DNA of 64,000 nt, taken from the NCBI GenBank assembly GCA_025617745.1, contig CM046855.1, positions 39,875,663 to 39,939,662 of the forward strand. Direction: 5' to 3'. Source of the DNA: Heliocidaris erythrogramma (taxonomy: Eukaryota; Echinodermata; Echinoidea; Camarodonta; Echinometridae). The position numbers were made by a program, and so were the translations under genes. The notes beneath the pieces are model-generated. The model was not told where the DNA came from. It ran no database searches and worked only from the letters and a program-made list of their open reading frames with translations. This document shows positions 1 to 34,300 of the stretch, one piece after another; the stretch's first letter is position 1; each line of letters opens with the position of its first letter.

Positions 1-361
1 GATGATATGATGGTTATGAAGATCATGCCGATGACAGAAAACACATACCAGTTCTTCTTTGTTTTGCATTTAGTCCTTTGAAAGAACGTCTTTATTTACA
101 TGTACATGCACAACGAAAATGTCATAATGAAAAGTTACCTGTTGACTACCTGACTGTTGAGAAGACATCTATGCATGTTTCCTTTGTTTCATTTATTAAT
201 TATTGTCTCCGATCTCCATCACGTGGGGGAAGGGGTGGGGCCGTAACGTTGAGGGACGGGTTATAACTTATAAGGGTTATTGTCTAAACGCTAATACACT
301 ACGCATTTTTTTTAAATTCAGGCAAAGCAGTTTAACCCTTTCTTTAAAATAAACCCTGTCA

Positions 362-400
<39 letters not shown>

Positions 401-1441
401 AAGAAATGATTACCCCCCCCCCCCCCAAAAAGGAAAAAATATAAAAATCTTGTTTTCAGTTTTCGTTTATGAACTTGCACTTTCTAAATTCTAAATAAAA
501 GAAGCATGATCTGATGAGCGTGTCTGTGTGTATACGAAGAGAGATCGGACTAGCATACATTTACGAATATCAGTAGACTGTCGTACATGAAGTGTGTGTA
601 TGTGTGTGTGTGAATTTCAATAATTGACGCGGCGCGATGAGTTGTTTGAGAAGGAAACTATCGTTGATCGTGCGTGGCCGGGGAATTACAAGTGTACACG
701 TACGTGTGTATGAGGACTGTAGCAGAGAAAGCTCGCCATTTTCGTCAGGGACATCAATTGATACTACGCGTGAAGTTTGTCTACAAGTGCCTCTTGCCCT
801 CTTTACGATCAGATGTCAAAATTCCCAAGGGCTGCTCGTGCAAAATTATAAAGAATCATCATGATCATCGTCTCAAACAAGTTTTTCTTTGAGATTTCAT
901 TGTATTTCCCTTCCTTTCAAGTTCATGTGTGTATTTTTGGATAAAGTTTATCCAAAAATACACACATGAACTTGAAAGGAAGGGACTGTTGACCGTTATT
1001 TACCTAAGGCTAAGGCGCTGGCATGATTATTATCGATGATTTCTATGGATTAAATTTAGGAGGCTTAGGCCTAATATCATGTCTTGCGCCCACGATTTTC
1101 CCAGTCTCTTTTTTCCCTTGAATTGTTTATTTCAGGTGCCAAACACGAAGGAGTTTTTCCCAGTGTTAATAGCTTCTTAGGGGTAAATATAAGCTTGTAA
1201 TTTGTGTTATATGATTTTCGGGTAACCGGGAACCCGCCCGAAAAATCGTCGGGTTCCCGAATTGAAAAAATACCCGAAACTCCCACCCCTAACCACTAAA
1301 AATATCTCATTTTAGTGACAAAATCTACCTTCAATCTATGTTATGATGAGAATATGACTCTTTTTCTCCCTCCGGGGCCACCTCCTTCACTTTTGGTGCA
1401 GATTCTTAATCGTAATTTACTATTTCCTTGTTCTTTTGCAG
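1..1441. other. BUB1 intron, 5' part cut by window edge
   Basis: No BUB1 exon or KEN box was found here in any plus frame. It holds a GA microsatellite (367-395), a C run (413-426), a perfect 77-base palindrome (908-984) and a patch of inverted CGGGTTCCC-type motifs (1216-1282) that may be the end of an unrecognised repeat. Confidence 0.6.
908..984. repeat. Perfect inverted repeat, 38-base arms, 1-base spacer
   Basis: Arms 908-945 and 947-984 are exact reverse complements around a single G at 946, with no mismatch. Cruciform or hairpin forming. Could be a recent fold-back duplication or an assembly or library artefact. Confidence 0.95.
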
Positions 1442-24644
<23,203 letters not shown>

Positions 24645-25113
24645 GGTTTTGTGTTATGTTCTGATCCAGTTTAGTGCCTGAAGATATCAAGGACAAAATG
24701 TTATCTGCTTTTACAAAGTTTAACTTTGGGCTTGTATTTTGCATGTTTGAATCAAGGGCACTGTTGGATGGAGCTTTCAATTTCATCACACCTAAATATG
24801 TTGTAAGTTAAATTCATATACAACACGTAGATGTTAAGATGTTATTCCTGTGCTAGCAAGATGAAGTAAATAGCAAACTGGTCAATTGTTTAGTAGGAAA
24901 CATTACTAAGGAACAGCACTCAAATTCAGTATCAGTTTTCACTGTATATTAATCCTTGGTAGCCTACCTCTGCACTGGTCGACCAAATTGACTCCTTATT
25001 CATGCAGCTATGTACATTATTGAATTACTAATGTCTTATGAATGCAGTTCTGGCTCTAAATTATGATCAATTGATGATTGGCATTTATGTTGTACAGTCT
25101 TTTTAAGAAGAGA

Positions 25114-25499
25114 AGATAACATTTAACAAATTCATAGTGACGAAGCTTTTCGACCTGCACTCATCGGGTTACAACGCAGGAATGAGAGAATACAAGAATA
25201 CAAGCTTGTTCCAAGGCGTATAACCCGGCTCAGTTCACTATTGTTGCCCGAGCACGCAGCTTTCAACATCTTCGCTTCTTAGAAGCGTTGTTCATTCAGT
25301 CGAGAGATCCGCTATTGTGCCGACAAAAGGAGTTTGTACAAGCGCTTCGATTATTCTAGCGTGCCCGGATCATACCTGGGTCGCTATACACACCCTTCCT
25401 TGACTTTTGTATTTTCTTGTATTCTCTCATTCCTGCGTTGTGACCCGATGAGTGCAGGTCGAAAAGCTTCGTCACTATGAATTTGTTAAATGTTATCTT
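25114..25499. mobile_element. Fold-back MITE with about 90-base arms
   Basis: Arms 25114-25203 and 25409-25499 are near-perfect inverted copies (AGATAACATTTAACAAATTC at the tip). About 205 bases of unique spacer. No coding capacity. Confidence 0.92.
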
Positions 25500-26812
25500 T
25501 AAGTTTTGTAGTACCAAGAAGAGAAGAGTTTTAAAATCTTTGTTTAACAGTGTCATTGTTGATTAGTTAATACATATATTGCTGTATTTTCCTGCACCAT
25601 CATTGGTTGAATTTCATCCATAAACTTAAGGTGGCACATTGAATGAAGATTCTTGAGAAACTGTATACCTTATATGAAAAAATAACATTTATGGTGATTT
25701 TATGGGACAGTCGTTATCAAATTGTCTGTGATAAACTCTTTGTACATCATTCAGATTTTGTATAGAGCAATACAGAGAGGAGAATTAAATATGACATGCA
25801 TTTGTGTCATGTGTACTCGCTATAACCCATGTAATTCTGTGCGGTAGCGTTCGAGATCAAGTTGCGTATGTACATGTATATTACTAAATGATATATTTTT
25901 GCTCTCAATCATTGTATGTTATTGTAAGTGTGACTGATGAATGTTCTATTTATAAGATCACATTTGTACAATATGCTCACGAGTAATTTCAATGAATGGT
26001 TAGCGTTGGATTGAGATTCTAATAAGATTATTATCTACCTGTAGCTATGATCAGTCAGATCTGTGCATGTGCTTTTCGTCAGTACTTTAAATATGAAGGT
26101 TTCCTCACAATTTACCATTCCATCTTGTCTCCAGGTATGGTATCGGTTTAACTTGAACTTGAATTTTATGAAAATTTCTTCTTCAAAGAAATATTTGTCC
26201 CTTGCTTATATCAGGTCGTTTGTTACATGTATGTGTATTTTAAATGTGCTCTGCCATTCAAGTGTAAAGTTTATTTTTAAAAAAATTAACTATTTTGTGT
26301 AGAAAAGATAGTAGGGGTGAAAGCATGACACACCAGTCACCTGACTGAGTTCCAAATCAGTTTTCTGTAACTTTTTCTTTCTAATTATAGCAACTTGCTA
26401 TTTCAGTTGAGTTTTTGAAAAGAAAATAATTCCATATTCCATAAATAATTCTTTGAAATACATGATCATAGTCGGTAGTTATGAAATTTTCAGTGTACAC
26501 CACCACATTTGGGGAATTACCATTTTTGTTCTCAATACATGTTTTATATATGAAACAGCCAAACTTTGTTGTGTAGTTCAAGTGTCAACAGTTTGCCTTT
26601 GTTTCCTTTATTGTGTAGGCAGCATTTTTTTAAATAGGCATCATTACTGTAATTAAATTTTGGCTTTCAACTACAATGAATTTCATGTTTGTATATAACA
26701 GAAAGTTTGTTAGTAAAATATCAACATTCTATTTGTGTTACATGTGAATTCATATAGTCTTTGAGAATACATGTAGAACATTCATACTATCATGGCTTGA
26801 CATCTTTTTTTC

Positions 26813-26818
26813 AATAAA
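26813..26818 (+). promoter_or_regulatory. Candidate poly(A) signal for BUB1
   Basis: AATAAA on the plus strand 2.2 kb past the BUB1 stop; an earlier ATTAAA is at 25784-25789. Either could end the transcript. Neither is proven. Confidence 0.25.
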
Positions 26819-27854
26819 CAGAGTTGTATGTATATAAAGATAAGAATTCCATAAACCATTAGACACATTTTCATCTTCTCTCTCTCTTGAACAAGTTTCA
26901 CTGCTTGCAGCAGAATTCCATGTTACCTTTTAAATATATAACATGTACCATATTATAAATATCCAAATGAGCCTTCAATCCTACATGAATGTTATTCATG
27001 AACAGAATAAATCAATGTTTAATAAAATTCAATTCAATTCATGTATAAAGTTGAAAACCATTTACATGTACATGTACATGTACTAGATGTATACACCACA
27101 CAAAGAAGCACGTAACACCAAAATTCAATGTCAGTGGCCTATCAAAAAAAGGCCTTGTTTTATTGCATCTTCATTCATACACCAAACAAAAGTATGTACA
27201 AACTTATCTATTTACAAACAAGACATGAAAAAAAAAACCAAGACCAAACATGCAAAATACAATTCTTATTACTTCACACTTGCACAATACATGGACGTTC
27301 TTCACAGGCAAACCCTGTTATTGATACAAAATATAGGATATTGTAATTAAATGTTTGCCTGTACATGTAGTTCACATTTCATTATGAGTGCACCATTAAC
27401 ATACACATTGTATACAGTACATGTATCAATTACATGAAATAGCTTACTAGAAATAAGGTGGGCATATTTCACATATTGCATGAAATTGGTGAACACAAAT
27501 TAGATGACTAAAATCCACATGTCCAGTGCACACTCCATTACCCAAAATACAATCATATTTGGAATGTTTTGGAACGTTTTCAGAACTACATGTAGGACAA
27601 GCAATTTTAATACTTCGTCATGACATTTGGCATACAAAAGACGAATAATTTGTATGAATTATTCACCAATACATTATCTTAAATACATCCATATTTTCAT
27701 ACAAAAGGTACAAGCTTACACTATATCTTTATGTTTACTGACATGCATAGTCGTTCATCTTTCTTACTTCTCAATCCGAGTCCAAGAAATCTCTGAGGAC
27801 AAAATAAATTGTGGAGCAGCAGGTCGGCATTGATAAATTGAAATTCAAGAAAAT

Positions 27855-28400
27855 CATGAAGATATGGCAAGCAGTTCATATATAATCAGTATATGATCTA
27901 GCACCATGCATGAAGAAGAGTGAAGGGCGATTCTGTGCAATGTATCCAATACAACAACATGTCTGTTTTCATATCTCATCCAAAAAATGAGGAAACTCCC
28001 AAATATGACCTTGAATAATGGTGCTTTCTAAGCACACTACCACTATGGTCATATCAAGAGGGTTTTTTTGAAACATGGATGAAATACAGCCCAGGCTTCT
28101 GTAATAAGGGTACTATAATATGCATACAAAATAATAAAACTGATATGCCTTTGTATTTCATTGAATGAATAACAAATTCAGCAATTGTACCTTGCTTTTA
28201 TATTTTATTTCCTTCTTACCACAAAAATAACACTATCAGTAACCATTCTTGGTCTAATAATTTTTTCCATGGCCGTATATGGATAAATGCCATGTCGTAC
28301 TGGACACATTGCAAGGAATAGCGTTTTTTACAGCAACATTATTCAGTGTTGCATAGAATTTAGATTTTAAAAAATTCAAGGTATGATCATATTCATTTTT
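27855..28400. repeat. Segmental duplicate, copy A (carries MITE)
   Basis: Matches copy B (28858-29185) along its length, including ATGAGGAAACTCCCAAATAT and ATAAATGCCATGTCGTACTG. It has an extra 189-bp MITE at 28087-28275 that B lacks. Confidence 0.9.
28087..28275. mobile_element. Tc1/mariner-like MITE copy 1 with TA duplication
   Basis: Right end GGTCTAATAATTTTTTCCATGG; the left end is partly deleted. Flanked by TA at 28085-28086 and 28276-28277. The empty site GAAATATATGGATAAATG survives at 29077-29094. Confidence 0.92.
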
Positions 28401-28857
28401 TTCCTCTGTCCAGCTGTCGAATGAAAACTTGGGTCAATCGTACCTCTAGATTCAGTAAATCAAGCTCGTTCCAAACATACATAATTTACCACTATTTAAT
28501 GTCATTAAAACAGCAAAATAACCTTGTTTGTCATAAAATCATGGTTTAATATTTGTTGCCATGGTCATTTTTCAACAGTTTTCCAGGTATCAACATACAT
28601 TTATTTATCCACTCTTCAAATTGTTCATTTGGTTTTACAAGTCGTATTAGATAGTTTTACCAACTTTCCTCTTTATTTTGCCCTTCATCTGGAAATTCGT
28701 TGGAAATTATGCAGTATGGATCCAAATTGCATGTTTTGGGATATTGTTAATCATTTACTAACAATGTTACGTCGATTGAAAATACAGCAAAAGCAGCAAT
28801 CCCTCATTTCTATCGAGACAGGCATTGGCCATACGCTGCCTGCATTGGGTAGCAAAA
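28400..28857. repeat. Partial copy of fold-back element 29876-31045
   Basis: Shares GTCCAGCTGTCGAATGAAAA, AGTAAATCAAGC and TTCATTTGGTTTTACAAG with the larger element, with internal deletions. It lies between duplicates A and B. Confidence 0.85.
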
Positions 28858-29185
28858 GGCAAGCAGTTCATATAGAATCAGAATTATGGTCTAGCACCAT
28901 GCATGAAGATTGAAGGGCGATTCTGTGCAATGTGTCCCATACAACATGTCCGTTTTCGTCATGTCTCCATAAAAAATGAGGAAACTCCCAAATATGACCT
29001 TCAATGGTGCTTTCTAGGATTACTACCACTTACAGTATCATGGTCATATCAAGAGGGTTTTTTTTCAAACATGAATGAAATATATGGATAAATGCCATGT
29101 CGTACTGGACACATTGCAAGGAATTGCCCTGAAGCAAATTTTACAGCACCGATTAGATTTTAAAAAATTCAAGGTATGATCATAG
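28858..29185. repeat. Segmental duplicate, copy B (empty MITE site)
   Basis: Diverged copy of A ending in the same TTCAAGGTATGATCATA. The MITE target is intact at 29081-29082. Confidence 0.9.
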
Positions 29186-29875
29186 TGATACAAATATATT
29201 CTAAATGTCAAAATTGATAAGGAAAAAGAAAATACACAATCCATAGAAGTATTTTGTTAGAAAACATTTGTATTTTAAATTGTAAAACAAAATAAAATTC
29301 AGCACTTATGCTATGCAAACATTTATCCAATTTATGATGAACTACGCTTTTTCTGACGAACCTGATCCAAAGATATTGGACCCTAACACTCTACAAAGGT
29401 ATAATTCATCAGCACCATTCTATTCATTTGCACCATTTAAAGAGAAGGTTGAGTTCTGGGAAAGGTAAAAAGTAATTTGTAAGCTTTCTCATTCTTTTTA
29501 TGTTAGTTTGGAAGAGTATCATAGTACAAATTCCCTCACATTCAAAATAAGACACTTAGCAGCTGAAATGGTCGAGCCGCACATTTGTGTGTAGTCCCAT
29601 ATATACATTTCTGTCTGAAGTGCATGAGACTCGGCAGGATTGAGTTAATATCTCATTTCAGTGATTCCAAAACTTTACAGCATACACAAATTCTTATGTG
29701 CTACATGTATATAATAAGCCTTTCCCATTTACTTTGATATAGTCTCTTTCACAATTCAATCTCATGACCAGAGGCCTTTTAAATCATAGGCTATAAAGCC
29801 ACACTCTGATTCAGCAAACTTATTCAATTTACAACTGGGGTGAATACTTAAGTCATGAAAAAATCCCAAATCTTC

Positions 29876-31045
29876 AGTTCATGAATGCGCACCGTTCCAA
29901 AAACACATGTACTTTGTGGAAATGGCTGCGTGCGGCCATTTTGTGACATTTCTGTGTAGCGGATGTAGAGATCGGTGCCTAAATATCACTTTTTCACGTG
30001 TGGATACGTTCTTCACGTCTTCTCATCTTATGCAAATTCACTTTTTCCCTGTCCAGCTGTCGAATGAAAACTTGGGTTGTCAATCGTACCTCTAGATTCA
30101 GTAAATCAAGCTTGTTCGAAACGTATATAATTTGCCACTATTTAATGTCATTAAAATACAGCAAATTGGCTTCAAAATAACCTTGTTTGTCATATAATTG
30201 ATTAATAAAATCATGGTTTAATATTTGTTTGCATAGTGATTTTTCATCGGTTTTTCCAGGTATCAACATACATCTAATTTTATTGTTTATCATCCACTCT
30301 TCAAAATGTTCATTTGGTTTTACAAGACTTATTAGATAGGTTTTTTTTTATTAGCCCCCAAAGTCGAGGTAGTTCACCAACTTTCCTCTTTTTTTTGCCC
30401 TTCATCCGGAAATTTGTCAGAAATTTATGTGCATGTCTCGATAGAAATGGGGGATTGCTGCTGTTGCTGTGATTTCAGCTCTTCAAAATCCACCGAAATA
30501 AAGTCAAATCGATGCAACATTGTTATTAAATCATTTACAATATCCCAAAACATGAAATATCACCTCACACACTGCAATTTGGATCCGTATTGCGTAATTT
30601 CCGACGAATTTCTGGATGAAGGTCAAAATAAAGAGGAAAGTTGGTAAAACTACCTCGACTTTGGGGGCTAATAAATAAAAAAACTAAGATTTGTAAAACC
30701 AAATGAACAATTTGAAGAGTAGATGATACACAATTAAAATACATGTATGTTGATACCTGGAAAACCATGATTTTATGAATAGATTATATGACAAACAAGG
30801 TTATTTTGAAGCCAAGTTTGCTGTATTTTAATTACATTAAATAGTGGCAAATTATACATGTTAGGATTTACTGAATCTACAGGTACGATTGAAAACCCAA
30901 GTTTTCATTCGACAGCTGGACAGAGAAAAATGAATATGCATAAAGATGAGAAGACGTGAAGAACGTACCCAAGCGCAAAAAAGTGAAATTTTAGGTCACA
31001 AAATGGCGGCGCCCAGTTACTGCCAGTGGTGCGCATACATGAGTT
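29876..31045. mobile_element. Large fold-back element, arms about 500 bases
   Basis: The left arm (about 29876-30460) and right arm (about 30560-31045) are inverted copies. Both have GAAGACGTGAAGAACGT, the CAGCTGTCGAATG block and a GCCCCCAAAGTCGAGGTAGT block. The tips read CATGAATGCGCACC and GGTGCGCATACATG. No ORF of note. Confidence 0.92.
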
Positions 31046-31192
31046 TGGACTATAATACTCAAGATAACAAAATGTAATGTCAACATCTAATATATGTAGA
31101 TACAAAAATTTGCTGTAGTGAGTACGGAAAGACTGGGATATCCAATTACGAATAACATGATTAAAGTACTCCAGATCTAGGAGAGACGTTGA

Positions 31193-31320
31193 TTAATACT
31201 GGGGGCTAGCCCCCTCCTGAGGACTGTAAGCCGTACTCCAGAGTTTGGTGGGGGATTTCCCTGCTCTTCTCTGTCGTATTGAATCAGATCTGTATGGGCT
31301 CTGCTGATACTCTGTAAAAC
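31193..31320 (-). CDS. NUP210: NUP210 alternative terminal exon B
   Basis: Acceptor ctttttgtgcag, phase 1, 41 residues then stop TAA at 31193-31195. KSPTKLWSTAYSPQEGASPQ matches the human NUP210 C-terminus (SGLWSPAYASH) better than exon A does. It is about 5 kb downstream of the exon at 36307. It looks like the conserved terminal exon, with A as an alternative. Confidence 0.8.
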
Positions 31321-34300
31321 CTGCACAAAAAGAAGCAAAATGTGAGAAAAGTAAGAAAATAGCTGGTGTAACACAAACAAACTCGATCCAATAACAAATA
31401 TTTAAAAAGAAACATCAGTGAATGTTATTATCACAAAGTTGGTTGCTGTAACTTTTAAAAGTCAAATAACCAGTCTTGTTCATGATATACAAGTACATCC
31501 ATTAACAATGAATAAGCTTTTGTCCATACATGGCACAATATTCTATAGATTGAATTGTAGGCATGAACATGTGCGTTATATAAAGTGATAAACATTGTAA
31601 CATTTACCATTACCATAAAGACCTTTTGAAGACTTGATAAGAATTTTAGAGGATATAGCAAAGATTTTAAATACTGGAAGCAACATGGCAGAAGGGTTTT
31701 ACTACACATACTCCGGCGATAATTGCTCCGCAATTCTACACTAACCAAATTCCTGACTTCATCCTTGGACTAAACACTGTGGCCAAAGTTGAGCCTGGCT
31801 TTACTTAGGCCACTGATTTATGGAAGGCCCTTAGTCAACCCCTAAGTCCTGTATAAATTACTATATTTATGTAACACAAAAAATATAATTATTTTCTGGC
31901 ATGAAATGAGCAACAGAAATCAATTCTATCGTGTTGGGTTTTTGTATTTGCATCCAGTCCCAGAAATATGGTGATTTTGTAGGATTAAAAGAGGGTGACA
32001 TTTGGCTCTCCATAATTCAATGGCCTAAATCTACACACTTATTAAAGCGGGGGCTTAAAGTTAGGCGGCTTTCGAGAATACAGGCCTTTATCTAACCCTA
32101 ACCATGAATATATTTGATGAAATATAGATCAGATGAACAGTCAACAGATCAAATGTTGGGGCACAGGCAATGACTTGCAGGGATGCCACTTAGAATTGAT
32201 AAAAAGTCATGTATTTTAAACACACTCTTGCTATGCTTGCATACCATACATTCCTCTATATCTCATTATAAAAAAGGAGTATTGACGAACACATCATACT
32301 AAAGAATCAAATGAGGTTATACTTGCAGCAGCCTTAGCAACATCAGACTTGCAATTATGGTCCTCTTGTCATTTATTCTTGATTGTTTCTTTGTTATGTT
32401 CTTATTGATCTATCTAATATGAACAGTCTTAAATTTTGCTTCCTCTTTCTTCTGATTTCCCTTTTGGCAAATGTGAAAATTTACAAAACATGTGGAAAAC
32501 AGAAACATTTTGACAGATATTATTCCTTCCTTGAAAACTTTCCTTCAGTATAAAGAGATTTATCCTTGGTAAGTTTCATAATGTAATTTTTCTACTTTGC
32601 TATCAGCTTGAGCTCATGCTATTGCTACCAACTACAGGTAATCAGAGTTATTTGTCAATACAAAATCTAATCATTGCACATAGGAAGGTTTTACTCACAA
32701 AATATTCTGTAACGGGAGGGGGGGGGGGGGGAATGACAAGCAGATAGAAGGTACAGGAACTTTTTAGAAGCAGAGTTGAGGTACCTACATAACAGATGGC
32801 TTTTACAGCCATGCAACTTCATGAAATAATGATATCAATTTTCTTCTTATATTCCAGTTTTCACCTTTTATCTTCATTCAATTAAACATCAATTACTTAA
32901 TTACTCAAGTCAGATAACAAACTTAAAGCACTCACATACTTCAACAACAATACCTCATTCTTTTTCTATTGTGACAAATAGTTAAATACATGTATAATCT
33001 ATATACAGTATTCTAAATCACCAAAGAGTGCTTCTCCATATAAAAAGTAAAATTACAAACAGGCACTTGATAATTAAAAGTAGCAAAAAGAAATAGTCAG
33101 GATATATTTACTTTAATCTGGTTACCTCATTTGCTGATTAATGAATTCGCTTTTAACAGAGCCAGTCTACAAGAGACTTTATAAATGATGCTGGCGTTCA
33201 TTATGATGAAATATATGTACCAACAAATGTAGAATTTCTCCAAGAGGCGTAATAGTTTACCAAGGAAGCAGGCAGAGGTTGAAATACAATGGTACAAGGG
33301 AAGTTTCTCATTTGGAGGTGAATGACGATAAGCAAGCAATATTTGTTACATAAAATTGGGGGTATTTGCAAATCTCATGCAGATTACAATCTGGGCCCCG
33401 TTTCATAAAATTTTGTTATCAATAAAAAGTTACAATAACTGTTATAAGCTACTGAAATCCTTGAATCTGATTGGCTGAAAGCAAATTTGTCATACAAATG
33501 AGGCAGTTGTTATTGATAACAAGTTTTATGAAACAGGGCCCAGGTTGCCTTCTAAATCAAGTGGCCTCTGCTAAGCCAATGCAAACATTGGGAACCCACT
33601 GGGAAAGTGGATGCACGCGCTACTCCATGCATGATAAAAAAATGACGGAACGTCACATGCTTGCATTTTAGGCATTAGGATACATGATTTTCTAAAACAA
33701 ACACCCCATTTTATGTAAAAACATATATATGTCACTATGAACATGGCAAACAAAGAAGCGGACAAAATATACAGCTCTTCATTGTACCTTCCACACTGGT
33801 TCTGGTAGACAAAAGAACATCCCTTCATTGCTATTATGTAAAAATATGTAGAACAGGTGTCACATGCATAATCACCTGTTCTACTTACATGTATTTTACA
33901 TAATAGCAATGAAGGGATGGTCTTTTGTCTACCAGAACAATTGTGGAGGGTACAATGAGGAGCTGTATATTTTGTCCGCTCTCTTTTGTCATCGTGTTCA
34001 TAGTGTGTAGTAAGAATGCAGCATACTATAGGAGGGAAAAAAGGTGGTTAATACACAAACAAACAAATAAACATGGCTTTAGAGATTGTGTTTTATATAG
34101 CAATCAATGGATACATAAATTGATGCATGATGTATATGGTTGGGTAATATTATACATGTTGCATGGATAGAATAAGTCTGAGAAACCTGAAACACAAAAC
34201 AATTTCCTTGATACCCACATAGGATGTCCATCCACCTATAGATCACATAAAAATGTAAATACCAGAACAGAGTAAACAGCATATATAATATCAGGGGGAA

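Larger units (their letters stand above)
24645..31192. other. Gap between convergent genes
   Basis: No supported gene. It probably holds both 3' UTRs plus repeats: a TIR element (25114-25499), segmental duplicates (27855-29185), a Tc1-like MITE (28087-28275) and a large fold-back element (29876-31045). 25500-27850 and 29190-29870 show nothing recognisable beyond AT-rich sequence. Confidence 0.75.

Noticed and set aside
637..892. ORFs before the first BUB1 exon as an upstream exon
   Set aside because: No KEN box, no family similarity, and no clear splice sites in phase with the exon at 1442.
908..984. Intrinsic transcription terminator
   Set aside because: Eukaryotic intron; the hairpin has no bacterial context or U tract.
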